Assembly: GCA_020854035.1 (NCBI GenBank)
Contig: JADZGE010000019.1
Location: 62,001 to 126,000 of the forward strand
Source of the DNA: Burkholderiales bacterium
GTDB taxonomy: Bacteria > Pseudomonadota > Gammaproteobacteria > Burkholderiales > SG8-41
Reading direction: 5' to 3'
Length of the DNA: 64,000 bases
The notes under the pieces are model-generated. The model was not told where the DNA came from, ran no database searches, and saw only the letters and a program-made list of their open reading frames with translations. Shown piece after piece: positions 10,127-18,226 of this stretch (position 1 is its first letter; every line of letters begins with the position of its first letter). The translations under genes were made by a program, and so were the position numbers.

Positions 10127-12829
10127 GTGAACGCGCGCGACTGGCACGCCATGGCAGTGAGCGCCGCCGTTTCGGAACTGGCGGCGGACCCGCGCGCGGG
10201 GCTGGGCGCGGAGGAGGCCGCGCGCAGGCTCGCCGAGCACGGAGCGAACGAGATCCGGCGCGAGGAGAAGGTCTCGCCCCGGGCGTTGTTCTTCAACCAG
10301 TTCCGGAACATCCTCGTCGTCATCCTGATCGTCGCGACCGTGCTCTCCGCGTTCGTGGGCGAGTACGTGGACGCGATCGTCATCGGCGTCATCATCGTGT
10401 TCTGCGCGGTGCTGGGATTCGTCCAGGAATACCGCGCCGGGAAGGCGCTCGAGGCGCTGCGCGACATGCTGACCCCGATGATCACCGTGCTGCGCGGCGG
10501 CTCGGAGCAGGAAGTGCCGTCGAAGGAGATCGTGCCGGGCGACGTCATGGTCCTGGAAGCGGGCGACCGGATCCCCGCCGACGCGCGGCTCATCGAGTGC
10601 CATTCGCTCCAGTGCGACGAGGCGCCGCTCACCGGGGAGTCGCTCCCGGTGGCGAAGGAGCTCGCGGCGGTGCGCGCCGACGCCCCGGTCGGAGACCGGC
10701 GCAACATGGTGTTCACCGGCACCACGGTGACCAGCGGCCGCGGCAAGGCGCTCGTCTGCGCCACCGGCATGCGCACCGAGTTCGGCGGAATCGCGCGGGA
10801 AGTGGCGCGCGTCCCGACGGGAAGAACCCCGCTCGAGCGGCGCACCGGGGAGATCGGCAGGTGGCTCGGCGTCATTACCCTCGGCATCTGCGTGCTGGTG
10901 CTCGGGGTGAGCGTCGCGCGCGAGACGGCGGGAGGCACGTTCGCCTGGAGCTCCATCCTGCCGATGGTCATGTTCGCGATCGCGCTCGCGGTCGCCGCCG
11001 TGCCCGAGGCGCTCGCCGCGATCGTCACCGGGGCTCTCGCGATCGCCATGCACGAGATGGCGAAGCGCAACGCGCTGGTGCGCCGGATGCCCGCGGTGGA
11101 GACGCTCGGCTGTACCAGCGTGATCTGCTCCGACAAGACCGGCACCCTTACCAGGGGCGAGATGACGGTGCGCCGCTTCTACGTCGGCGGGCGCACGCTG
11201 GAGGTGACGGGAGGCGGCTACGCTCCGGAAGGGCGGATCGAGGGCGCGGGCGAGGATCCCGATCTCCGGCTCATGTTGACGGCGGGTGTCCTCGCGAGCG
11301 ACGCGGTGATCGGCCAGGAGGGCGCGCGCCACTTCGTGAAGGGCGATCCCACCGAAGGCGCGCTGGTCGTCGCCGGCATCAAGGGCGGCATCGCCCCCGA
11401 GGCGACGCGCCGGGGCGCGCCGCGCGTCGAGGAGTTCCCGTTCAGCTCCGAGAGGATGCGCATGAGCGCCGTCCACGAGATGCCGGACGGGCGCCGCGTC
11501 GCGTTCATGAAGGGCGCGCCCGAGGTGGTGCTCGAGCGCTGCTCCTCGTTCCGGAGCGGCGGCGCCGTGACGCCGCTCGACGCGGCGCGGCGGGCGAAAC
11601 TGCTCGCGGTCAACGAGGCGATGGCGAACGACGCGCTGCGGGTGCTGGGCATTGCCTGCCGCGAACTGGGAGTGCAGGCGCGCTACGCCGGGGAGGAAGT
11701 CGAGCGGGACATGGTGTTCCTCGGCTACGCCGGCATGATGGACCCCCCCCGGGAGGAAGCGCTCGCCGCGGTGAAGGTGTGCCGCGAGGTCGGGATCAGG
11801 CCGGTGATGATCACCGGCGACCACCAGCTCACCGCCGTGGCGGTGGGCAGGGAAATCGGCATCTTCCGCGAAGGCGACCGGGTGCTGACCGGCGAGGATC
11901 TCGCGACGATGGACGAGGCGGCGCTCGCGGCAGTGGTGGAGAAGGTGACCGTATATGCCCGCGTCTCGCCCATGGACAAGCTCAAGATCGTGAAGGCGTG
12001 GAAGGAGAAGGGCCACGTCGTCGCGATGACCGGCGACGGCGTGAACGACGCCCCCGCGCTCAAGCACGCCGACATCGGCGTGGCAATGGGCGTGAGCGGC
12101 ACCGACGTTGCCAGGGAGGCGGCCGACATCGTTCTCGCGGACGACAATTTCGCGACCATCGTGAAGGCGATCGAGCGCGGGCGCTGGATCTACGACAACA
12201 TCAGGAAATATCTCACCTATCTCCTGCGCGCCAATCTCACGGAGATCGTCGTGCTGGGCGGGGTCGTGCTCTACCTCGGGCCGGAGTTCCTGCCGCTTTT
12301 GCCCGCCGCGATTCTCTACATCAATCTCGCGAGCGACGGACTGCCGGCGCTCGCGCTCGGCATCGCGCCGCCCGACAGGGACATCATGCGCCGGCCCCCG
12401 CGCGATCCCGGCGAAAGCGTGTTCTCCTTCGAGGTGCGCTCGCTGATACTGCTCGGCGTGATCGTCGAGTGCCCCATATTCCTGTGGATCTTCTTCGCCG
12501 ACATGCGGGACATCGAGCACGCGCGCACCGGGATGTTCCTGCTGTTCGTGATCGTCGAACTCGTCCTCGCGATGAGTTTCCGCTCGCTCCGCTACACGAT
12601 CCTCGAGGCCCCGCCTCACGGGTGGCTCGTCATCGCCGTCGCGTGGGAGCTTGCGTTGATCGCGGTCCTCGTCCAGTTCGACGCCGTCCGCGACGCGTTC
12701 GGCATCCGCATGCCGACCTGGTCGCAGGTGGGGGGCGTGTTCCTGGTGGGCATCGGCGTCATGATCACGGTCGAGGTCGCCAAGCTGATCCTGCGCCGGC
12801 GCGGCGCCGTCGCGCCGCGCCCGGCGTGA
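10127..12829 (+). CDS. P2-type cation-transporting ATPase (Ca2+/Mn2+-like)
   Basis: A 900-residue membrane pump. It has an N-terminal cation-ATPase domain, the TGES actuator motif (169-172), the phosphorylation motif CSDKTGTLT (Asp336), MTGDGVNDAPAL in the hinge and a C-terminal membrane domain. TM4 reads AVPEALAAIV and TM6 has YINLASDGLPALALG, retaining the Asn and Asp positions used by SERCA/PMR1-type Ca2+ pumps. PMR1-type pumps can also move Mn2+. Start GTG 10127 follows CGGGAGCTGACC. It sits 75 bases after fhs and directly upstream of a Mn-type riboswitch that controls the next genes. The ion is inferred, not shown. Confidence 0.88.
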   Translation: MNARDWHAMAVSAAVSELAADPRAGLGAEEAARRLAEHGANEIRREEKVSPRALFFNQFRNILVVILIVATVLSAFVGEYVDAIVIGVIIVFCAVLGFVQEYRAGKALEALRDMLTPMITVLRGGSEQEVPSKEIVPGDVMVLEAGDRIPADARLIECHSLQCDEAPLTGESLPVAKELAAVRADAPVGDRRNMVFTGTTVTSGRGKALVCATGMRTEFGGIAREVARVPTGRTPLERRTGEIGRWLGVITLGICVLVLGVSVARETAGGTFAWSSILPMVMFAIALAVAAVPEALAAIVTGALAIAMHEMAKRNALVRRMPAVETLGCTSVICSDKTGTLTRGEMTVRRFYVGGRTLEVTGGGYAPEGRIEGAGEDPDLRLMLTAGVLASDAVIGQEGARHFVKGDPTEGALVVAGIKGGIAPEATRRGAPRVEEFPFSSERMRMSAVHEMPDGRRVAFMKGAPEVVLERCSSFRSGGAVTPLDAARRAKLLAVNEAMANDALRVLGIACRELGVQARYAGEEVERDMVFLGYAGMMDPPREEALAAVKVCREVGIRPVMITGDHQLTAVAVGREIGIFREGDRVLTGEDLATMDEAALAAVVEKVTVYARVSPMDKLKIVKAWKEKGHVVAMTGDGVNDAPALKHADIGVAMGVSGTDVAREAADIVLADDNFATIVKAIERGRWIYDNIRKYLTYLLRANLTEIVVLGGVVLYLGPEFLPLLPAAILYINLASDGLPALALGIAPPDRDIMRRPPRDPGESVFSFEVRSLILLGVIVECPIFLWIFFADMRDIEHARTGMFLLFVIVELVLAMSFRSLRYTILEAPPHGWLVIAVAWELALIAVLVQFDAVRDAFGIRMPTWSQVGGVFLVGIGVMITVEVAKLILRRRGAVAPRPA

Positions 12830-12861
12830 AGCGCCCGGGCGTCCTCCCGGCGCCCGCGTTG

Positions 12862-12891
12862 TTGACGCCCGTGAAACGGGCGTGGTAAAAC
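12862..12891 (+). promoter_or_regulatory. Hairpin and possible promoter ahead of the riboswitch
   Basis: ACGCCCGT (12865-12872) and ACGGGCGT (12876-12883) form a perfect hairpin with a GAA loop, which could end the ATPase transcript. The same stretch offers TTGACG (12862) and TAAAAC (12886) spaced by 18, a possible promoter for the riboswitch transcript. Both readings are tentative. Confidence 0.35.
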
Positions 12892-12920
12892 CCCCCCGGT
12901 CGCGCTCCGGGTAAGCCGGG

Positions 12921-13065
12921 CGGCGCGCACAAGGGGGAGTAGCTACGGCGGCATGGGGGAGCGCCGCCGCGGCCGGGCCGTCATCACGGGACGCGAGCAG
13001 CCCTCGCCGCCCCGGCCCCGCCGGCAATCAGCATTGCATGCGAGACCTTTGCCTGGACCGCGCCG
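12921..13065 (+). promoter_or_regulatory. yybP-ykoY-type manganese riboswitch
   Basis: The conserved L1 sequence GGGGAGTAGC is at 12934-12943 and the 3' partner GCGAGACC at 13040-13047. The outer helix pairs CGGCGCG (12921-12927) with CGCGCCG (13059-13065), extended by AAGG with CCTT. P2 is a perfect 7-bp hairpin (12946-12952 with 12963-12969). A CCGTCATCACGG stretch at about 12978-12989 is in the L3 position, and the small hairpin GCATTGCATGC is just before the 3' conserved block. This order matches the Mn2+-sensing yybP-ykoY family. It is 100 bases upstream of a permease start, leaving room for an expression platform. The apparent ATG at 12953 is inside P2 and is not a gene start. Confidence 0.85.
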
Positions 13066-13165
13066 GACGAATTGCGCCGGCCCGGGGGTAGAGCCCGTAA
13101 TCGCGCCGGGCGCGATGGCTTGTTCCCGGCACGCGATCCGTGAGCACTGGAGAGCGGGGGAACGC

Positions 13166-14575
13166 ATGCACGACAGGCAGGTGGGTGAGCGCGCGCGGGG
13201 GGCGGCGGTCGTGGTCCGCGTGCTCGCGGCGATGTCGCTCGCGGGGGCGCCCGCGATCGCGATCGCGGCCGCCGCGGCCGCCGAGCCGCCCGCCGTGCTC
13301 GGCATCCCCGTCGATTTCATCCTGTTCGCGGCGACGCTGATCGGGGTGGCCCTTTTTCACCAGCACACGCTCCGGGTCGCGTTGATCGGGCTCGCGTCGA
13401 TCGTCGCCTACAAGCTCCTCTTCGCGGGCTTCAAGACGGGGACGGGACTCGGCGCTTTGGTGTCGCACCTCCAGCATGAGTGGGTGATCCTCACCAACCT
13501 GCTCTGCCTGCTGGTCGGATTCGCGCTCCTCTCCGACCACTTCGAGAAGAGCCGCGCGCCCGACGCGCTGCCGCGCTTTCTCCCGGAGGGCTGGAAGGGC
13601 TGTTTCGCGCTCCTTGCGATCATCTTCGTGCTCTCGAGCTTCCTCGACAACATCGCCGCGGCGCTGATCGGCGGGGCGATCGCGGCGACGGTATTCCGGC
13701 GCAAGGTGCACATCGGCTTTCTCGCCGCGATCGTCGCCGCGTCGAACGCGGGGGGATCGGGCAGCGTCGTGGGCGATACCACCACCACCATGATGTGGCT
13801 CGACGGGGTGTCGCCGCTCGACGTGCTCCACGCGTACGTCGCCGCCGCCGCGGCGCTCGTCGTCTTCGGCATCCCGGCGGCGCTACAACAGCAGAAGTAC
13901 GGTCCGCTCGTGAGGGACCGGGAGCACCACGCGGCGGTCGACTGGTCGCGCATCGCGATCGTCGCCCTGATTCTCGTCGTGGCGATTGCCACCAACGTGA
14001 CGGTCAACCTCAGGTTCAAGGACCTGTCGGACCATTTCCCATTCATCGGCGTGTCGGTGTGGGTGGTGCTGCTCGCCTGCGCTTCATGGCGCAGGCCGCA
14101 GTGGGGCCTCGTGCCGGAAGCGTTCAAGGGCAGCATATTTCTCCTCTCGCTCGTGCTCTGCGCGTCGTTGATGCCGGTGGAGAAGCTGCCGCCGGCATCG
14201 TGGCAGACCGCGTTCGGCCTGGGCTTCGTCTCCGCGGTGTTCGACAACATCCCGCTGACGGCGCTTGCCCTCGCGCAGGATGGCTACGACTGGGGCATGC
14301 TCGCCTACACGGTGGGATTCGGCGGCTCGATGATCTGGTTCGGTTCGAGCGCGGGGGTCGCGCTCTCCAACATGTACCCGGAAGCGAAGTCCGTCGGGCG
14401 CTGGCTTTTCCACGGCTGGCACGTGGCCCTCGCGTACGTCGTGGGCTTCTTCATCATGCTCGCCATCATGGGCTGGGCGCCTCACCCGAAGGACCGGGGC
14501 AGCGTCGCGGCCCCGCCCGCGCCACTCGCGCAATCCCACGCCGCGCCGGGAGCCAAATCCGTCCTGCCGCGGTAG
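13166..14575 (+). CDS. Ion-transporter superfamily permease under the riboswitch
   Basis: A 469-residue polytopic membrane protein with about 11-12 hydrophobic segments. It has a signal-like N terminus, then repeated-half features such as SSFLDNIAAALIGGAIAATVF and NAGGSGSVVGDTTTTMMWL in the first half, and VSAVFDNIPLTALAL with GSSAGVALSNMYPEAK in the second. These resemble the NhaD/ArsB/citrate-transporter (IT) superfamily. ATG 13166 follows GGAGAGCGGGGG. It is the first gene after the manganese riboswitch and is followed within 33 bases by another IT-superfamily gene. The substrate is unknown; control by Mn2+ suggests metal export or a linked ion exchange. Confidence 0.8.
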   Translation: MHDRQVGERARGAAVVVRVLAAMSLAGAPAIAIAAAAAAEPPAVLGIPVDFILFAATLIGVALFHQHTLRVALIGLASIVAYKLLFAGFKTGTGLGALVSHLQHEWVILTNLLCLLVGFALLSDHFEKSRAPDALPRFLPEGWKGCFALLAIIFVLSSFLDNIAAALIGGAIAATVFRRKVHIGFLAAIVAASNAGGSGSVVGDTTTTMMWLDGVSPLDVLHAYVAAAAALVVFGIPAALQQQKYGPLVRDREHHAAVDWSRIAIVALILVVAIATNVTVNLRFKDLSDHFPFIGVSVWVVLLACASWRRPQWGLVPEAFKGSIFLLSLVLCASLMPVEKLPPASWQTAFGLGFVSAVFDNIPLTALALAQDGYDWGMLAYTVGFGGSMIWFGSSAGVALSNMYPEAKSVGRWLFHGWHVALAYVVGFFIMLAIMGWAPHPKDRGSVAAPPAPLAQSHAAPGAKSVLPR

Positions 14576-14608
14576 GACAACGATCCACCTACTCGAAGAG
14601 ATGACGCC

Positions 14609-15922
14609 ATGGAACCGATGCAATGGTTAACGCTGATCGTGTTCGCCATCACGATCGTGGTCGTGATCACGAACGTGATCGACTCGACGCTCGCCGCCCT
14701 GCTGGGCGTCGCCGTCATGTGCTGGATCGGCATCATGACGGAGGCGGAGGCGTTCAAGTACGTGGACTGGAACGTGATGGCGATCCTCCTCGGCATCTGG
14801 ATCATCGCCGGCTACTTCGGCAAGAGCGGGGTGCCGAGCTGGCTCTCGATACAGGCGCTGAAGCTCTCCGGCGGGCGGCCGGGATTGCTCGTCATCATCC
14901 TCACCTTCCTCTCGGGCGTGATTTCCATGTTCGTCGACAACGTGGTGACCATCCTCATGATGGCCCCGGTCGCGCTCCCGCTCGCGAAGGCGCTCAACCT
15001 GCGGCCCGTGCCGGTGATACTCATGATCGGCTTCGGCGCGAACTTCATGGGCACGGCGTTGATCATCGGGGACCTGCCGCCGCAGATGCTGCACAGCGTC
15101 GCGGGCGCGGAATTCTTCGACTTCATCTGGCAGTTCGGGCGCCCCTCCTCGTTCCCGATCCTGATGGTGACGTTCGTCATCACGCTGGCGGTGATGCTGA
15201 TCTACGGGTTCCGCGGCCACTCGCGCGTGACGGACATGAGCAAGCTCGGGGTGGACGCGCACATTCCGAGCCCGCTTTTCGCCACCATCGTCGTGGCGTG
15301 GTTCGTCGGCACCGTGATCGCGATGTCGATGCGCGAGCACATCGGCGTGCAGCTCGGCTTCATCGCGCTGACCGGCGCGATCTCGCTCGTGCTGGTGCTG
15401 GCGGTGCTGGGCGACCGGGTGAAGGCGTCGAGCTTCGAGGAGTGCCTGCAGGAACTCGACTGGCGCGCGATCTTCTTCTACATCGCGCTCTTCGCTCTCG
15501 TCGGGGGGCTCGAGAAAAGCCACATCCTCGACAAGCTCGCCGCGGCCTTGAAGCCCGTCTTCGTGGAGAACTACGCGCTCGGCGCAACGCTCCTCTACTG
15601 GGTCACGATACCGATCGTCGGCATCGTCGAGCACGACGCCTACATCCTTACCTTCCTTCATACCATCAAGGACATGGCGCAGGGCGGCATCGAGCCGTGG
15701 CCGTTGTGGTGGATGCTCCTCTGGTCCGGCACGCTCGGCAGCAACCTGACGGTGGCCGGCGCGCCTGCACTCTACGTCGCCCTGACGCTGGGCGAGAAGG
15801 AGGAGGGACGCAAGGTGTCGCTGCGGGAATTCCTCGCCTGGAGCATCCCCTTTACCATCGTGGCGTCCGGAATCTGCTACGTGCTCGGCATGCTGATCTG
15901 GGTGCTGCCCTACGTGAAATGA
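14609..15922 (+). CDS. ArsB/NhaD-like ion-transporter superfamily permease
   Basis: A 437-residue membrane protein with about 11 hydrophobic segments. It shows the IT-superfamily pattern FVDNVVTILMMAPVALPLAKAL in the first half, GFGANFMGTALIIGDLPPQML after it, and GIVEHDAYILTF and SGTLGSNLTVAGAPALYVAL in the second half. It follows the first permease by 33 bases and precedes uspA by 20 bases, so the three are likely cotranscribed from the riboswitch leader. The two permeases are too different to be a simple tandem duplication. Members of this superfamily move Na+, arsenite, citrate or other anions. Which applies here cannot be told. Confidence 0.8.
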   Translation: MEPMQWLTLIVFAITIVVVITNVIDSTLAALLGVAVMCWIGIMTEAEAFKYVDWNVMAILLGIWIIAGYFGKSGVPSWLSIQALKLSGGRPGLLVIILTFLSGVISMFVDNVVTILMMAPVALPLAKALNLRPVPVILMIGFGANFMGTALIIGDLPPQMLHSVAGAEFFDFIWQFGRPSSFPILMVTFVITLAVMLIYGFRGHSRVTDMSKLGVDAHIPSPLFATIVVAWFVGTVIAMSMREHIGVQLGFIALTGAISLVLVLAVLGDRVKASSFEECLQELDWRAIFFYIALFALVGGLEKSHILDKLAAALKPVFVENYALGATLLYWVTIPIVGIVEHDAYILTFLHTIKDMAQGGIEPWPLWWMLLWSGTLGSNLTVAGAPALYVALTLGEKEEGRKVSLREFLAWSIPFTIVASGICYVLGMLIWVLPYVK

Positions 15923-15942
15923 CGTGACTTGAGGGCTCGGAC

Positions 15943-16386
15943 ATGTACACGAACATCCTGCTTCCCACGGACGGCTCCCCGCTTTCGCGCAAGGCGATCG
16001 CGAACGGCATCAGGCTCGCCAGGACGGTGGGCGCGAGAGTCACCGGCTTCTACTCCGCGCCGCCGCCGACCCCGATCGAGTTCAAGGGCTTCCTGCCCGT
16101 CGGCTACGTCAATCCCGAGAAGCACCGCCAGACCATCAAGCGCGCCGCCGAGCAGCACCTCTCGGTCATCCAGCGCGCGGCCGCCGCGGCCGGGGTCCCC
16201 TGCAAGACCGCGTTCGTGACGAACGACTACGCGGCCGAGGCGATTGTCGCGGCCGCGAAGCGCTACCGCTGCGATCTCATCTTCATGTCCTCCCACGGGC
16301 GGCGCGGCTTCCGGGATTCCATGCTGGGCACCCATACCCAGAAGGTGCTCACGCTCTCGCCGGTTCCGGTGCTGGTGGACCGGTAG
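15943..16386 (+). CDS. Universal stress protein (UspA family)
   Basis: A 147-residue UspA-fold protein starting MYTNILLPTDGSPLSRKAI. The ATP-binding signature is present near the end as FMSSHGRRGFRDSMLGTHTQKVL. It is 20 bases downstream of the second permease and probably ends that operon. Small UspA proteins often accompany transporters as ATP-dependent partners. It is a paralogue of the UspA at 392, to which it is similar throughout. Confidence 0.9.
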   Translation: MYTNILLPTDGSPLSRKAIANGIRLARTVGARVTGFYSAPPPTPIEFKGFLPVGYVNPEKHRQTIKRAAEQHLSVIQRAAAAAGVPCKTAFVTNDYAAEAIVAAAKRYRCDLIFMSSHGRRGFRDSMLGTHTQKVLTLSPVPVLVDR

Positions 16387-16473
16387 CCGGCCGCGCCGCG
16401 CGAACCCGCGGCTTTTCGTGGCGGCGGCCGGTGGACCCCCCGGGGCGGGCGGCCCCCCGTGTGCTCATCTCGC

Positions 16474-16497
16474 GGAACTTGACCCATGTCAAGTTCC
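16474..16497 (+). promoter_or_regulatory. Crp/Fnr-type operator upstream of tctC
   Basis: TTGAC (16479-16483), CCAT, GTCAA (16488-16492), with the symmetry continuing outward to ten-base arms (GGAACTTGAC and GTCAAGTTCC). The centre is 16485.5. A weak CAAATT at 16515 is at the class II distance. It is the most symmetric of the three sites in the window. Confidence 0.65.
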
Positions 16498-16596
16498 CGC
16501 GGCACGAACCCCGGCAAATTGGCGCTGTCTCAAGGCTTGAGGCCGGAAGGCCCGTTCTTGTACCGGCCACCGACAACAGCGAGGAGGAGGAAAGAG

Positions 16597-17592
16597 ATGA
16601 AGATCCGTTACGGCTTTGCGGCGGGGGTATCGCTCGCCGCCGCCATCGCCGCGCCCGCGGCAGCCTGGGAGCCCACCAAGAACGTGGAATTCGTCGTGCC
16701 GGCCGGCACCGGCGGCGGCGCGGACCAGATGGCGCGCCTCATCCAGGGCGTGGTCGCCAAGAACAACCTGATGAAGCACTCGGTGGTGGTCGTCAACAAG
16801 TCCGGCGGGGCCGGCGCCGAGGGCTTTCTCGCGGTGAAGGAGGTGAGGGGCGATCCGCACCGCATCATCATCACCCTGTCGAACCTTTTCACGACGCCGC
16901 TCGCGACGGGCGTGCCGTTCAACTGGAAGGACCTCACTCCCGTCGCAATGCTGGCGCTGGACAATTTCGTGCTGTGGGTGAACGCGGATACGCCCTACAA
17001 GAGCGCCCGGGACTATATCGACGCGGCGAAGAAGGCCGGGCCGAACAAGTTCAAGATGGGCGGCACCGGCTCCAAGCAGGAGGACCAGATCATCACCGTC
17101 GGGCTCGAGAAGGCGACCGGGATCAAGTTCACCTACGTCCCGTTCAAGGGCGGCGGCACCGTCGCGACGCAGCTCGTCGGCAAGCACATCGACTCCTCGG
17201 TGAACAACCCGATCGAGGCGGTCGCCCACTGGCGCGCCGACCGGCTTCGCCCGCTCTGCGTCTTCGGCGCCGGGCGCCTCTCCTACAAGACCAGGGTGAC
17301 CGCCACCATGGCGTGGGGCGACATTCCCACCTGCAAGGAGGCCGGGGTGCCGACGGAATACGAGATGCTGCGCGGCATCTTCATGCCGGCGGGCGTCAAG
17401 CAGGAGCAGGTCGACTACTACGTCGGTCTCTTCAAGCGGCTGCGCGAGACGCCCGAGTGGAAGAAGTTCATGGAGGACGGCGCCTTCACCCAGACCTTCA
17501 TGGCGGGCAAGGAGTATCGCGACTGGGTCGCCGCCGCCGAGAAGCTGCACCTGGGTCTCATGAAGGAGGCGGGCTTCCTCGCCAAGAAGTAG
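16597..17592 (+). CDS. tctC: Tripartite tricarboxylate transporter substrate-binding protein
   Basis: Periplasmic ligand-binding component (Bug/TctC family) of the TctCBA uptake system. The 331-residue precursor starts MKIRYGFAAGVSLAAAIAAP with a cleavable signal peptide ending near AAAWEP. The mature start WEPTKNVEFVVPAGTGGGADQMAR is the family's ligand-loop region. ATG 16597 follows GAGGAGGAGGAAAGAG, a very strong ribosome-binding site, and overrules the longer frame from 16486, which would start inside the operator. Given the neighbouring oxalate genes and shared operator, oxalate or another small dicarboxylate is a reasonable but untested ligand. Confidence 0.92.
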   Translation: MKIRYGFAAGVSLAAAIAAPAAAWEPTKNVEFVVPAGTGGGADQMARLIQGVVAKNNLMKHSVVVVNKSGGAGAEGFLAVKEVRGDPHRIIITLSNLFTTPLATGVPFNWKDLTPVAMLALDNFVLWVNADTPYKSARDYIDAAKKAGPNKFKMGGTGSKQEDQIITVGLEKATGIKFTYVPFKGGGTVATQLVGKHIDSSVNNPIEAVAHWRADRLRPLCVFGAGRLSYKTRVTATMAWGDIPTCKEAGVPTEYEMLRGIFMPAGVKQEQVDYYVGLFKRLRETPEWKKFMEDGAFTQTFMAGKEYRDWVAAAEKLHLGLMKEAGFLAKK

Positions 17593-17680
17593 AAGGCCAC
17601 GGCGCCGCGCGCGGGGGCATGGCCGCCCTCGCGCGAGCGTGCGCGCACCGTTCCCGCGCGAAGGCGAGGTCGCGACCCAG

Positions 17681-18187
17681 ATGGCACCCGAACCCCGATC
17701 CCCACGGCCCGGCCCCCGCACCGCGCTGGTCGACACGGTGGTCGCCGCGCTCATCTTCGCGCTGGGCGCCGTGGTCGTGTGGGACAGCTACCGCCTGGGC
17801 GCACGCTGGGCCGCGGACGGCCCGCAGTCGGGCTATTTCCCGTTCTACGTCGGCCTGCTGATCTGCATCAGCAGCGCGGTGATCGTCGTGCAGTCGCTCG
17901 CGCGGGTGAAGACGGACCGGCATCGCTTCGTCGAAGCGGCGCAGTTGCGACAGGTGATGGTGATCTTCCTGCCCGCGGCCGCGTTCGTGCTCGGGGTGCA
18001 GTACATCGGAATCTACGTCTCCGCGGCGCTGTTCATCGGGCTGTTCATGAGGTTCGTCGGGCGCTATCCGGTATTGCGCAGCGTCGCCGCCGGACCGGCG
18101 GTGAGCCTCGTCGCGTTCACGCTGTTCGAGATCTGGTTCCAGATTCCGCTCCCGAAGGGACCGGTGGAGAACCTGCTGGGCTATTGA
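17681..18187 (+). CDS. tctB: TctB small membrane subunit
   Basis: A 168-residue protein with four predicted membrane segments (around TVVAALIFALGAVVVW, YFPFYVGLLICISSAVIVV, VMVIFLPAAAFVLGVQ and the C-terminal segment). It carries the family's GPQSGYFPFYVGL motif. It is the small integral membrane subunit of the tripartite tricarboxylate transporter and lies between tctC and tctA, the canonical order. ATG 17681 was chosen. A GTG at 17639 would add 14 residues without obvious membrane or functional content. Confidence 0.88.
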   Translation: MAPEPRSPRPGPRTALVDTVVAALIFALGAVVVWDSYRLGARWAADGPQSGYFPFYVGLLICISSAVIVVQSLARVKTDRHRFVEAAQLRQVMVIFLPAAAFVLGVQYIGIYVSAALFIGLFMRFVGRYPVLRSVAAGPAVSLVAFTLFEIWFQIPLPKGPVENLLGY

Positions 18188-18226
18188 GCGCCGGAGCGCG
18201 AGGGCCGGGGATAAGAGGAAAACCGG

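Noticed and set aside
12953-13165. Gene start at 12953 for the permease
   Set aside because: This ATG lies in the loop of riboswitch helix P2. A clear ribosome-binding site and signal-like N terminus are at 13166.
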